Assembly: GCF_020520425.1 (NCBI RefSeq)
Contig: NC_079489.1
Location: 17,446,001 to 17,510,000, forward strand
From: Spinacia oleracea
Taxonomy: Eukaryota; Streptophyta; Magnoliopsida; Caryophyllales; Amaranthaceae
Length of the DNA stretch: 64,000 nucleotides
Direction of reading: 5' to 3'
The notes under the pieces were generated by a model, which had not been told where the DNA came from, did no database searches, and saw only the letters and a list, made by a program, of their open reading frames with translations. A program made the position numbers and the translations under genes. Below are positions 24,093-36,258 of the stretch, piece after piece. The number at the start of each line of letters is the position of its first letter. The first letter of the stretch is position 1.

Positions 24093-24226
24093 TAATTCAT
24101 TATTTCAATAGTAACTAAATATAAGACTTGTGGTATTATGAAAACGTGAAAATATAAAGGATGTATGAAAAAGTATAAATTCAAAGTTGTGTAAAAAATA
24201 TTCAAATGAACCAAATTTGCACATTA

Positions 24227-24506
24227 CTCCTCCGTATTTTAAAAAGAGATAACTTTCCTTAAACGGTTGTATGTATTTTAGAAAGAGATCCACTTCCCTT
24301 TTTTGACATGTCTTGGTCTCCACTAGCTTCCAATTCTATTAATATTTATCTCTTTCTTTTGTTCCTCACACTTACTCACATTATCTTTTACTATAATAAA
24401 TAATTCACCCACTACCCCTCTTTCATCTTATTTTAATAAATTCAACTCACTTTCTTATAACAATGTGTCGGTCAAAGTGTATCTCTTTTTTAAAATGCGG
24501 AGGGAT
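24227..24506. mobile_element. Stowaway-like MITE (280 bp)
   Basis: Begins CTCCTCCGTATTTTAAAAAG after TA and ends TTTTTTAAAATGCGGAGGGA, inverted termini. Confidence 0.75.
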
Positions 24507-24662
24507 TACAAGTTAAAGATTATAGTTGTGTACTTGTATATCAATCTAACAAAATTTACCAAACCCGAATGAATGACTGACCCAAGACTAATTTCTGAAA
24601 AGACCTGAGCATATAGAATTAGTCAAATGCAACATAGTTTGAATTGAGTACAATTTTGATAA

Positions 24663-24771
24663 ATAGACTTCTAATATTAGTCTGTTTCCATGTATTATTA
24701 ATTTAATTAACATTATTCATACTTACCATGTATTATATTAACATTAGAAATGGACTAACATTAGAAGTCCA
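24663..24771. repeat. Short palindromic element
   Basis: AATAGACTTCTAATATTAGT on the left is the inverted counterpart of ACTAACATTAGAAGTCCATT on the right, separated by AT-rich sequence. Possibly a very small MITE. Confidence 0.55.
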
Positions 24772-24979
24772 TTCTTCGATATTTTTTTAATTTATTATCA
24801 AATTAAAAAGTTATAATAATACAGAAATAAAATCATATCATAAAGGAAAAAATAATACTGATTCAGTTTTCCTCCGTTATTATATTATGTAGTCAGAGTA
24901 ACATTTATGTTAATTGAATTATATTTTTATTTCAATTTTATCTTAGTTTTTTTTTTTAAAAAAAAAAGTAATGTAATTA

Positions 24980-25080
24980 TTTTTTTAAAGTAAATAAATA
25001 AAAAAATATTTTGGTGGAAAAAATTGCACCAAAAGGTGACACGTATCATTTCTAGGATCATAGTGTAATATGAAGCATTA
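24980..25080. mobile_element. Helitron family 2 fragment (copy D)
   Basis: TTTTGGTGGAAAAAATTGCACC and the following GACACGTATCATTTC segment match the 5' half of copies B and C. Ends not preserved. Confidence 0.5.
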
Positions 25081-27985
25081 TTTTTGTACATGGTAAAAAG
25101 TTAAAAATGTTATAAAATTAGGGAGAAAGGGAGAGAGAGGAAGAGAGAAACATGCGGTTATTATCTTATTCCCATCAATATAATATGTACATATACATGC
25201 ATTATACAGGATAAGGATGTCAGGGGTATAATGGGCATCCACAATACAATACATTTATAACACTCCCCCTTGGATGTCCATTATCTAAAATAATAAAATG
25301 GCACTATAATGTACATGAGATGATGCTTCATTAAAAACGTTCCTAAGAAAACCCCGTGGGATAAAAACCTAGTGAAGGAAAAGAGTACAACACTCATCAT
25401 AATACGCTTGGATGTTGCATCGTTAAAAACCTTACCAGGAAAACCCAATGAGATAAAACCATGGTTAAGGGAAAAAGAGTGCAACGCGTATTTTCTCCCC
25501 CTGATGAATACATCACTTGAGATCTTCCAATTCAATGAATCTAATATTGTTGATAACTTTTCAAATGTAGCAACATGAAGCTCCTTGGAAATCGATTCTC
25601 CACAATTTGAGTTGAATTTTCAAACGTTCACTTGTATGCACTAGGTGAGTATTTATATCACCAGACTTTTGACACTAATACCTGAAATAAATATATTTTC
25701 TTGTACATAATATTACAAATTGTATCCTTTCATATTGGACATATATAAACCTTCTTCTGGAGGTCATAAGTAGTAGTAATCATCAATGTTGATCAAAATT
25801 TTCTCTAATCATACTTTCATGACAATATATGATAAATAATAATATCACTGTCCAACTTAGGGTATAATGTAATTTATGGTTCTTCTGGACCATAAAATAA
25901 AACTCAATGTAAGGACATTACATACTCTTATCTTATAATTTTGAATCAACTCATATTTGTACAAGAATTCTTCCGTGATTAAACTAATATGTATATTTCA
26001 TAATTCTCAAGTACTCAAACTACTGGTTGAGACGACATTTCAAAAACACTCTTCAAGAGTTTGATAATATCTCATCAATATTGTGATATTCATATGTAAA
26101 ATTTAAAGGGTTAGATGTTTAAGAACATCATGTATGAGTTCTTCAGGAACTCTTCTTATTTTCATGACTCATAACATGCTATCAAATCAATATTACATAT
26201 ATACTTCTTTCACAACAATTAGCCCAATGGAGTAAGAATCTCCTCTTATAAATTTTCATAAAGTTGCAAATCGTCTTACCATTCTTTGGATGCATATTTA
26301 TATATGACATCATAATAGTTTTGAAACATATATAACTGGATAAATGAAAATCAATCATGATAAAACACAAAACAAACTAAATGTATGATGAATGATGCAT
26401 TTACATATTAACTACACATGTATATGAATGTAAGACTCAAAATGCAAAACACTGTACAGTGTGGATATTTCAAATCCATAACTTGTTGGACTTCAGATTC
26501 ATGAGCTCATTTGATCATTATAATGATTTCTACATCGAAATAGATATAGATTTACAATCCCCTATTCAATCCATTATTTATCCGATATGCATTAAATTTT
26601 GGTTCCATCATATACCGGTATCATCAGAATTCTTCAACATATATCTTGCATGTTATTCATCAATGATATCTGAATACTTATTCAATAGGTACCATTCATC
26701 TTTTCTCATAGGCCATCTATTATAGTTCAGATATCTATACCACTCCAAGGGTATTTCATACACTATATAATAGTGTTTTCTTTCTTTTCAATAATTTCGT
26801 CAACTGCATTATCTTGCCCTTTTCATATAAATAAATCTATATCTCATCATTATGTAGGAACCGTATATATAATCAACACTTCAGGTGCAGAGATTTAAAT
26901 AAATATTGGCAAGATCATTATAGTAACATCGAGCACTATGACCATTATACACATTTATGCATCTGAACATGTAACAATTTAACATAATCAAGTCATAGAT
27001 ATATATGTCCAAACATACTTCGAGGACATACAGTTGGCATTTACACTTACTCATATATATGGGGATCAATATATTATCTTTCAATTTTGCCAACTTATTC
27101 TAGCTCGTCTCCCCCTAAGTTGGGAAAATGTTTTCAATATATTATGGGGCATAAAATCTTTCACCAACTAATAATACACTTTTCAGCGTGTATTTTAATA
27201 AATGTTTCATACTTTCCTTCTCTACTGGAGATTAATATTGATCATGGGGAGTAGATGCACTATGCAGTTGTGTGTGTTTTATTTTTCATATTTTCTCATT
27301 TCGTGCTGACGTATGCTTTCCCTAATCAAGAGATTTATGATACTTAAATCAATCACAAAACACTTGTAAACTTCTTGGTGATCTTCAAGTCACTTATTAT
27401 CATTTTTGGTGAACTTCAGGTCACTTACTATCATGGTGAACTTCAAGTCACCTATCATATAATTATACAAGTTTTCAAAGTAATTAATATCTCTTGTATT
27501 TATTTTCTCAATCGATTCATTATAACTATTTGATTGAAATACAACTCAACCTCATCATTATGTCTTGCCTTTGAATATATACAACATATGAGGGAGTGTC
27601 AGCACACAAACTTTTATTTGACAATAAACTCTCATGACGGGTGTTCTTAAACCCAGATGGCCTAAATTATCACATCATACATATATAATATCATGTAAAA
27701 TATTTCTTTCGATAACTGCTGGTTATCTTCCCAAAGTAATCACGAATACTATATTTTGAACATATTCTGATGTGATATAATGACACAGACTGGTGTCTCA
27801 TTTGTAATGGCAAGACAATCCAACACACTTATGGAAAGATAGCTTGTACTCTTCTGGAGTATGCATTGTAATTGTGGTACATATCGATTTCAATAAACAT
27901 ATTCATCTTTCTTCATCTTCAGGACGATATCAATATCATAAACTTATACTCGTGTTCATAATTTATGAACAAAAACATGTACCAC

Positions 27986-28264
27986 CACTACAAGAAATTG
28001 TACTATTAACGACGGGAAATCCCGTCGCGAAAGGCCAATAATCGTTGATTAACGACGGGATTTCCTGTCGCGAACCCGTCATAAAAGGGGGCCGTCGTTA
28101 ATAGAAATCCCATCGTAAATCCTTCGTAAACCCGTCGTAAAAGACATTTGCGACGGTTATTCCCGTCATTGTTTGGTTGTTAGCCCCGTCGCAAAAGCCT
28201 TTTGCGATGGGATTTTTGACCCGTCGTAATTAGATTGTCGTTAAAGATAAAAATTCTTGTAGTG
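27986..28264 (+). mobile_element. Miniature CACTA element, copy 3 (279 bp)
   Basis: Begins CACTACAAGAAATTG and ends AAAATTCTTGTAGTG with CAC target duplications on both sides. Same orientation and length as copy 1 and nearly identical to it. Nested in the 25108-28563 copia-like element. Confidence 0.92.
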
Positions 28265-28345
28265 CACATTTAACATCCATGTATCCTTTTAATCCATATA
28301 CCACTATTTTGTAAACTTAAAAGCTATCTTCCCCAGATCCTTACA

Positions 28346-28408
28346 TACAATTAGGGAGAAAGGGAGAGAGAAACAGGCGGTTATTATCTTATTCCCATCA
28401 ATATAACG
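28346..28408. repeat. Partial LTR duplication
   Basis: AATTAGGGAGAAAGGGAGAG through CCCATCAATATAAC repeats the start of the adjacent LTR at 28409-28563. It replaces the position where a tRNA primer-binding site would be expected. Confidence 0.8.
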
Positions 28409-28734
28409 TGTTATAAAATTAGGGAGAAAGGGAGAGAGAGGAAGAGAGAAACAGGCGATTATTATCTTATTCCCATCAATATAATATGTACATATACATG
28501 CATTATATACGATAAGGATGTCAGGGGTATAATGAGCATCCACAATACAATACATTTATAACAAAAAACTAATTAAATTATTGAGGATTGGATTTTAAAG
28601 GCACCCACTCGGTCACTTTCTAATAATGATGATAATGAAATTGCTATCACTGTTATATATAGACCCCCCCTTACAAAAAGTCTTGCTCAGCTCCTTTTTT
28701 CTTCCCTTCCTCGCTATCTTGTCTACTCCGTACC

Positions 28735-28769
28735 TTTATTTTATTTTATTTTATTTTATTTTATTTTAT
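28735..28769. repeat. (TTTTA)n microsatellite
   Basis: Seven or so tandem TTTTA units. Confidence 0.9.
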
Positions 28770-28907
28770 AGGAATATCACCCACAGACCACAGTAATCCG
28801 ATGTGTTCTCTTCGTCAAATTAAATCTAAATTTACCAAAATTGTATTTAGCTGAATTTATTGGATTTAATTAAACTCGATTGAATTAAACCTGATAAGGT
28901 TATCTTA

Positions 28908-29192
28908 GGCTCGGTTCTATTGGATTTATTTTGACTGAACTTATATTATCTAAACTTATCTGAACTTAACTGAACTTAACTTAACTTATCTGAACTTATC
29001 TGAACTTATCTGAACTTATTTTATCTGAAAAAACTTATTCTGTCTGAAATAAATTTATTTGTGTGTGAAAATATCTGAAAAAAAACTTATTTTTGCTGAA
29101 CTTATATTATCTGTACTTATCTGAACTTAACTGAACTTATTTGAACTTATTTTGTCTGAAATAAGTCAAAATAAGTCGAACAGAACAGGGAC
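28908..29192. mobile_element. Tourist-like MITE with TTATCTGAAC array, copy 2
   Basis: TTA-flanked; starts GGCTCGGTTCTATTGGATTT and ends AAGTCGAACAGAACAGGGAC. Same family as 7887-8111, but 60 bp longer, mostly through extra TTATCTGAAC units near 28965-29025. Confidence 0.82.
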
Positions 29193-29391
29193 TTAACTCC
29201 AAATATATGATAGAATCCCAAAATAACTAATGAGTAATGACGCATCAAAAACTCCTTGTAAAATAACTTTATTTTTAACGAAATTACAATTTGGTGAGTA
29301 TGACTTGACGTTAATGTGATTCGTCATAGACGACCCGTGTTATTTTGGCGATTTTTGTGTACTCCTTCAGTTTCGAAATAATGACACTTAC

Positions 29392-30564
29392 TGTTAAGAT
29401 AGAATATAGGAGATATTATATTGTGAATATTCTGTAGAGTCCTAAATATGGTATGTTACCTAATATGAGTCCTACATATGGTATGTTACCTAATATGTAA
29501 TCTAGGGTTTAGGTAATGAGTTGTACTATATATATACGTGTGTTATTAATGAGAAGGATACGAGATTACACAATATTTGACATGGTATCAAGAGCTTAGG
29601 GAGATCCTACGACCCGTCTACAAAAAAAAAAAATTATCCCCTGCCGGTGGGTTAGAAAAATAAATCCACCGGCGGGATTCGTAATTAATATAATAATTCC
29701 GCTGCAAATTGGTAGAAGATGAGGTTGGTGTTGGAGAAAAGACTCGTACTTGGAATCGCGTCCAATTCGAGTATTCATATTGAGATAATTGGTGAGTTCG
29801 AAAAGAAGGGCGTTCTCATCAAGAGAGGAAAAAAAAAGTGCAGGTTCGAAAAGAATGGCGTTCTTGCTCGATTTTTTTTATTGAAGAATGGTGTTTCCAA
29901 TCGCAATGTTCGTGAAACTGCCGTTACGATTGAGGGAGGGAGTTAAGGATAACGTAGTTATCCTAGAGGATAAAATATCATATGAGATAGAGTTATGTTA
30001 TATGATATGAGTGATACTGAGGGAGTGTCGTCACCTACGGGTGATACTGAGGGAGTGTTGTCGCATACAGGTGACAATGAGGACGTGTCGTTGACTAGTG
30101 GCGTCGACGAAGGGGTGTCGTCGCCTGTGAGGGAGGAACAACAACATTATACACCCAGTCGAGTGGAATCCGACGTCGTCTCAGCAACGACAGGTGTCGA
30201 TGAGACGACATGTAGTGATGAGAGTGAGACAAGGCAGTCATCAGCCCGTCGTATGTGTCGACGAAGGTTCAGTTAGCAGATATCGTCACTAAAGCGTTGG
30301 GGAAGAAGCAATTTGAGTTTTTTTTTGAACAAGATGGGCATTCGAGATCTTCATGCTCCACCTTGAGGGGGGATGTTAAGATAGAATATAGGAGATATTA
30401 TATTGTGAATATTCTGTAGAGTCCTAAATATGGTATGTTACCTAATATGAGTCCTACATATGGTATGTTACCTAATATGTAATCTAGGGTTTAGGTAATG
30501 AGTTGTACTATATATATACGTGTGTTATTAATGAGAAGGATACGAGATTACACAATATTTGACA
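29392..30564 (+). mobile_element. Young non-autonomous copia element (1173 bp)
   Basis: The two 191-bp LTRs, 29392-29582 and 30374-30564, appear identical base for base; they start TGTTAAGATAG and end ATTTGACA. A 5-bp target duplication CTTAC flanks the element (29387-29391 and 30565-30569). A primer-binding site TGGTATCAAGAGC (29583-29595, initiator Met tRNA type) and a purine tract GAGGGGGGA (30365-30373) are in place. Of the polyprotein only scraps remain: acidic repeats (DTEGVSSPTG...) and, just before the tract, LADIVTKALGKKQFEFFL followed by KMGIRDLHAPP and stop, the conserved end of the copia RNase H region. The element therefore needs enzymes from elsewhere. A 30-bp duplication around TATGGTATGTTACCTAATAT lies inside each LTR. 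Confidence 0.93.
30000..30276 (+). pseudogene. Remnant of copia polyprotein linker and C-terminus
   Basis: A 93-residue frame, rich in Glu, Ser, Asp and Thr, with repeated GDTEGV units. It resembles the low-complexity linker between integrase and reverse transcriptase in copia polyproteins. The RNase H tail (LADIVTKALG) follows in another frame at about 30277-30365. Not a host gene. Confidence 0.65.
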
Positions 30565-30569
30565 CTTAC

Positions 30570-31466
30570 ACATTTCATAATAATCAAGATAAATGATCGG
30601 AAAATAGAGAATAAGTATAGAAAAACTGAAAAAGTGAAATGTATTACAAAAATTTTTTTAAAAAAAGGTTGATATATAGGAATGTTGTAAGAAAAAAAAA
30701 GAATAAAAAAATTGATTGGAAAGTTAGGAGGAAAAAGGAGAATATAAAAATAGATTGAGTACAACGTTGTAGGTAAAGAGGGAAAAAAAGGGTGTGAATG
30801 AATTAAATATAGTGCGTCATCCATCCAAAAATAGAATAAAGTATAATGTCCATATTAATTTGAGGGGTGATGATAAAGGTCGCAAGTTGAGACAAATAAA
30901 ATGTGTCGCAATCTTACGTGTCACTCTTTTAATGGTACCACAAGGGTGTCACGTAAACTGTGAATTATCAAATTATTTTTACTATTAACGCTATATTTTT
31001 ACTATGAACATATTAAAATAAGGTAATCCAAAAAAAAGAAAATAATTTTTATTATGGTAGTAGATATGTATTTTCTTTTATTTTGTAAATTATAAATTAA
31101 AAAATAGAAATTACAATCTAATAATATATTTTTATGTAATTAAAAAAATAATTGCGACACGAATTATTTTTCGCAAGTTACGACCTTGATCACTTTGCTA
31201 ATTTGAAACACTACTTATAGAAACCATCTCCATTATTTTGAAACGGTGAGAGTATATGACAAATGAAAATAACGCTTCCGCCTCTAACTAGAATCCACCT
31301 CTGGCCATTACATATAAGGTATATTCATGTGCACTGTGTACCCTCTCACGGTTTCTCCTTACATACGAGAACATGATGTGAGAGGGACCAACAATGAGTA
31401 TAAAAATACTCTTAACTCTTGGGTGCACCTAATAATTGTAGGCATCTGGCCTTCTCATGACACTAT
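30570..31466. other. Intergenic, AT-rich; possible decayed MITE around the copia insertion
   Basis: ACTCCTTCAGTTTCGAAATA just before the copia element (29361) looks like a MITE end. Candidate partners lie near 30835 and 31225 (TTTTGAAACGGTGAGAGTA), but neither is convincing. Confidence 0.35.
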
Positions 31467-31870
31467 GGGCGTGTTCGACAGTAGCGTTTGAGGTAGCGGG
31501 TAGCGTTTTGACCTAGTTAAGACGCTACTCGTAAAATTTGTAAGTGTTTGCATGGTAGTGATTTAGGTAGTAGTTAGCGGTAGAGGTAGCGTTTGGATAG
31601 TTTTTGTCAAACGTTAAAATTAGTACCTTTTATGGTAGCGGCTAGCTTTTGACAAATTTATAATAAAGTTTTAAACAATATTCTATCTTTTATTTTATTT
31701 TAGAATATCAACCGCTACTTTTACCGAACACACGTATCAGTTGGTCGCTACTTTGACATCTAACCGTTACCCGCTACCATTCACCGCTACCCGCTACTCG
31801 AACCGCTATCCGCTACTCAACCGCTAACCGCTACCCGCTACCCGCTACCGCTAATTTTGCCGAACAGGCC
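31467..31870. mobile_element. MITE with GTAGCGG/CCGCTAC arrays
   Basis: Starts GGGCGTGTTCGACAGTAGCG and ends CGCTAATTTTGCCGAACAGGCC, with TAT on both sides. Dense GGTAGCGGGTAGCG-type units on the left are answered by CCGCTACCCGCTAC units on the right (31755-31855). Superfamily uncertain (hAT or PIF-like). Confidence 0.7.
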
Positions 31871-33120
31871 TATCTATACCTAGTCAATCAATCAATACTT
31901 TAGTATTTAAAAACTCAAACCATAGTTACATATGCGACATGTGTCAACTTCTCCATCATCTCCATATCTTCCATTTATTTATCTTTTTTGATTGACTCAT
32001 TAAAATATTACGGAGTATTCAATATTAATATAATCTTGTATTAAAATTGTAAAAGTTAAAAGGACACCCTTGTATATGAAAAAAAAACAGCTCAAAAGAC
32101 ACCCATAATAATATTAAAAAAAAAACAAAAACATAGAAATAAATAATCACAAATCAATAAGCATTATTAGTACTTATAACTTAAAAATATTTTTAGATTA
32201 ATAACTTCAAAAAACAACAAGAGTACAAGAAAACTAAATATTTTTCCAATAAACAACCAACCTCTCATCTCCCATGCCTCCCTTATAAATAAATTTGGTT
32301 ACCAGTCATTTTTCGTTATATTTTTCACACAATCAACTATATCAACATACATTTTCAGAGGTAATATACTTTTATTTTATGCATTTCCCACTTTTTCTTA
32401 TGACGTCTAAATTTGTCTCATTAATTTTTATTATTTTAATTAACAATCATTTTTCTTTGCTATTTTAGAAGAAATTATAACGTATCATATTATCATTGGC
32501 GTTGATTTTTATTCTTGAATTTTGTTTAGGCTGGTTTTATAATAACCTTATAGTAGAAAAATATTAATAAACACAAGTGTTTCTATTTATTTTTATCTTA
32601 CATTGACCTTGTGAATGTACCTAAAAAAATATATTTTATAATACCTAAAAATCGTATGTCGGGCGATGTAAATTTTTCACACTTTATATATATAATGCTC
32701 CCTTGCATTTCACCGGTAGAAATGCTAATGAAGGTGAATATTAATGTCATTTGTTGGAGGGAAGTGGGGTTTCGTTCGGGGAAAGGAACCAAATATAGAC
32801 ACGGTAACTCGGTAAGCTGGTGTCTGCGACATTGAAGAAGATGGAAGCACAATGGTAGTCCAAAATGGAAGAAGCGGGGGTGCGAAGTATGGTTTGGAAT
32901 CATCAATTACTATGTCATCTCCTGATGTGTCCTTAAATTTTCTTTTTATTTTATTTTACTTATGTAAACCTACACTCGACTTGATCCTTCTTCACGGAAG
33001 GTAAAATAAACATTTAAATCTCTTTATTTCCTGATTTTTTTTCTTTCCTTTTGTGTACTAGACTATATATGTGACAACTATTATTGTAATATGGATATAA
33101 TATGCTAATATTGATACAAA

Positions 33121-33122
<2 letters not shown>
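31871..33122. other. Intergenic, possible unannotated transcription unit not resolved
   Basis: A TATAAATA at about 32284 and a region at 32700-32930 of more balanced composition could belong to a short transcript, but no open frame with recognisable homology was found. Confidence 0.3.

Positions 33123-33188
<66 letters not shown>
33123..33188. repeat. (AT)n microsatellite
   Basis: About 33 AT units. It adjoins the left end of Helitron copy C and has probably overwritten its TC terminus. Confidence 0.97.
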
Positions 33189-33190
<2 letters not shown>

Positions 33191-33587
33191 CATTATACTA
33201 AAATAGACACCAGACTTGACACAAATCATTTCTTGGTGGAAAATTTTTCCGCCAACAAACCCTTTTCTAAAAAACATGTCTACTCTATTTATTATTTTAT
33301 TTAATCTCTTTTTGTATAAACTGATATGTATAAACTCTCATTATTTTGGTCAAATGATCATATTAAGCATATCAAATATTTTGGTCAAATTATCGTATTT
33401 AACTTCTAAAGTATATAATATAATACATATTAGGGAGAGTTTCATATTAAATGAATAAATGAGTACGTTCAAGATTTATTAATTACGCATTAGCATCGAG
33501 GGATAAATATTTCAGTTAATTATTTTATAAAAAATATGGTAAAATAATAATTTTTGAATGTCAGTGCGTGCACGGGACCTAATCTAG
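33189..33587 (+). mobile_element. Non-autonomous Helitron, family 2, copy C
   Basis: Ends GTGCGTGCACGGGACCTAATCTAG before T at 33588, the same 3' end as copies A and B. The 5' side matches around ATACTAAAATAGACACC and GGTGGAAAATTTTTCCGCC, but the TC start is lost in the AT microsatellite. Confidence 0.7.
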
Positions 33588-33716
33588 TTGGCATACAACT
33601 TGATTTTGAAAAATGTGATATTAAAGTGCAATGCGTCGAATGGAGAAAGTCTTAGACTATACTAGAGTCATTAAAACTTATACTAATATTAAGATAATAT
33701 TTTTTGTGTTTTCTAC

Positions 33717-33876
33717 AATGGTTGCATTTTCATTTGGTACCAAGCAACATAGTTTGGTAAAAGCATGGTGGTTGCATTTTATCATTTGGTACCAAGCAAC
33801 ATAGTTTGGTACTCACAAGTCAACATGGTTGCATTTTTATTTGGTACCAAACAACATAGTAAGGTACTCACAAATT
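33717..33876. repeat. Three-copy tandem repeat around CATTTGGTACCAA
   Basis: The units share GGTTGCATTTT, ATTTGGTACCAA(G/A)CAACATAGT and GGTA, repeating every 60 bp or so. Confidence 0.85.
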
Positions 33877-34282
33877 AGGTAAATGTTTTTTTTGATGGAC
33901 TAAACTCAATTTATTACCTAAAGTTATCATTTAGCCCTTAATATATGATTTAAGGACTATACCTAATATAGTCTCAAGAATCCTTACGTCGAATGTGGCC
34001 ACAAACAAGAGGGAGTTTCTTTCCTCAAAAAAAACAAAAAAAAAAACAAGAGGGAGTTGCACCGGCCTTCCTAGCTTATTTATGATGACAATACTAGAAG
34101 TAGAAAGCTTTTCAATTTGTTTTTGTGTGTTCATGTTAGACGGGCAGGAAATACTAGAGGAATGCTAAATCTCAAGTGGCTTGTGTTTATATGAATATTG
34201 AAGTGGTACTAAAGATGTTCATATTGTATTTGGATCACTTGTGTCCATATGCATACAAGCCTTTATATATACTTAGACTTAC

Positions 34283-36132
34283 GGATGTTTTAACAAAATG
34301 ACTACTTTTACAATTTTATTTACCAAAATGACTATTTTTGAATTCTATTTCGCAAACTAGCTACTATTATTTACCAAAATGGCTATTTTTACAAATTTAT
34401 TTACCAAAATGTCTATTTTTTGAATTTTATTTCCCAAACTAGCTATACTATTTATTTACCAAAATGACTATTTTGACTTTGATGCAAAAAAAAAAAAAAA
34501 AACCATTAAACAGGTTTGTTTGATTTTTTTTTTTAATAAGTGAACCGGGTTTTGGGTTTTTTTTAATATTTTTTACTATAAAGCAAGTAAAATTATTTTC
34601 TTTAATTTATGTTTTAGATGAACCATTCCCTTATTTTCCTAATCCTACGAGATGTCAAGAGTTTGGGAAAATATAATCAAAAGGTCTTGCATGCACAAGT
34701 TGTACAATAAATTTATTGTGCACCAACATAACTTTTACTCACCTATCTCTAACTTTTACTCGTTTTTCTCTAACTTTTATATTTTATTAAAAAAAAGTTA
34801 ATAGATAAACATTTTAAAGTGTTAAATGCATTATTAGAAATTTTGAAGAAATATTTTTTTATTAAAATGAAAAATTTTATTACTAAAAAGTATATAACTT
34901 TTACACATATAAGGGTAACTTTTACGCATTTTACGTCAACTTTAACTTCGGTGTACAATATTTATCGTACACCCCATGTAAATAAGAATTTGTGAAATAT
35001 AATACTCTTCCACCTAACTCTTTATTTTGCCTTTCCTATTTATTCGAACTGATTTGAAGTCAAAAATCCATCCTAATTCATGTTAGGGTTGTTGGGTGAT
35101 TTGACGAGTGTATATATGTTTTACACTTGCAAAAGAGGAATATAAGTTTGCTAAAGAGAAACATTAAAACATATAAACTTAAATTTAACAACTCCATAAA
35201 CTTAAATTTGAGAACTTCATACCTAATCATTGGCCCGAAAAATTGTCCAAAACATCCCATTGTATTCCTAGTAGAACTCGATACTCAAGAAATAACTGAA
35301 TGACAAACAGGGCAATGAACCCAAAGAAAGGTAGAAAAAGAGATACCCGTACGCATTCAAATAATAGACGTTAACTCTCAATCAAAGAATACAATTTTAA
35401 AATTTGTTCAAGTAAACAATTTAATCTGCGAGAACTGGAGCTTTTGTCATACTAGCAATAAGAATGCAAGTGAATCGATTTCCATAATTTAATTCTTCCC
35501 ACTAGCGAAGAACCATATAGAGAAGAAATTTTTGCAAATCCTTACTGACCCCAACCATGATTAGTAAATGTTAGTCAGTGATAGTTTTCGTTTCTTATTA
35601 GAATAGAAACCAAAATTCCAGAACATTGAATATAATTGAGTCTCAAATATATATGCATGAAAAATAAGCTTTAAACGTTCAAAGAGAAAGAAAATTACAT
35701 ACTTGTTAATTTTCCTCTTGGAATCTTCAATCAGAAAACATTAGCGTTTATGAATGCCGATAGACAATTGGGGAAATTGGAAAACGCCAGACTCCAATGA
35801 AGTTTACTTAGGTTTTAGAAAAATAAGAAGAACCCAAAATATAAAAACAAGTCCCTAAAAAAAACCACATTGGTTCACTATTAAAAAAAAAACTAAAACC
35901 AAACCGGTTAACTATAAATAAATAAATAAAACTCAAACCGGTTCACTAATAAATAAATAAATAACTCAAAACGGTTCACTAAAAAAAATGAAATCAGTTG
36001 ATTGGTTTTTACTTCAAAGTCAAAATAGTAGATAGTGGAAAATATAATTTAAAAATAGTCATTTTGGTAAGTAAGTAAAGTAGCCAATTTAGTAAATAAA
36101 ATTGTAAAAGTAGGCAGTTTGGTAAAAGATCC
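34283..36132. mobile_element. Mutator-like non-autonomous element, 1.85 kb, possible Pack-MULE
   Basis: The ends are GGATGTTTTAACAAAATGAC and the inverted GGCAGTTTGGTAAAAGATCC, flanked by perfect 9-bp duplications TAGACTTAC at 34274-34282 and 36133-36141. The inverted arms run over 200 bp and contain ATTTACCAAAATG units and a (A)ACCGGTT(C)AC section on both sides. The 1 kb interior (about 34975-35860) is more complex than the arms and has no transposase. It may be captured host sequence, but no recognisable exon was identified. Another small MITE is nested at 34699-34973. Confidence 0.88.
34699..34973. mobile_element. Small MITE nested in the MULE
   Basis: GTTGTACAATAAATTTATTG at the left is mirrored by AATATTTATCGTACACC at the right. 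The interior repeats AACTTTTACTC-like phrases. Confidence 0.6.
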
Positions 36133-36258
36133 TAGACTTACTCAAAATACGGTAGCTCATTTTATTTGCTAGATGTGAAATTGACCCTGGTTTGGAGCGA
36201 GTATGTACGAACTATTTACACCCAAAGTCTTTAGACTTTGGTGTAACTTAATTTAATA

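Larger units (their letters stand above)
25108..28563 (-). mobile_element. Copia-like LTR element, 3.5 kb, non-coding interior
   Basis: Two 155-bp LTRs (25108-25262 and 28409-28563) begin TGTTATAAAATTAGGGAG and end ACATTTATAACA on the plus strand, and are flanked by AAAAA on both outer sides. On the minus strand a purine tract (CCAAGGGGGAG) precedes the left LTR, so the element runs right to left. Next to it lies the stretch with TTGCACTCTTTTTCCCTTAA and GGGTTTTCCTGGTAAGG, common in 3' regions of plant copia elements. No gag or pol frame survives. A partial extra LTR copy lies at 28346-28408, where the primer-binding site should be. Direct repeats around GAACTTCAAGTCAC occur near 27380-27462. 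A miniature CACTA sits inside at 27986-28264. Confidence 0.78.

Noticed and set aside
27380-27462. CRISPR-like spaced repeats around GAACTTCAAGTCAC
   Set aside because: Only three imperfect copies, no uniform spacers, and a eukaryotic nuclear context inside a retroelement.
32598-32906. 102-residue frame on the minus strand
   Set aside because: No recognisable domain, overlaps another frame on the plus strand, and no splice or promoter support.
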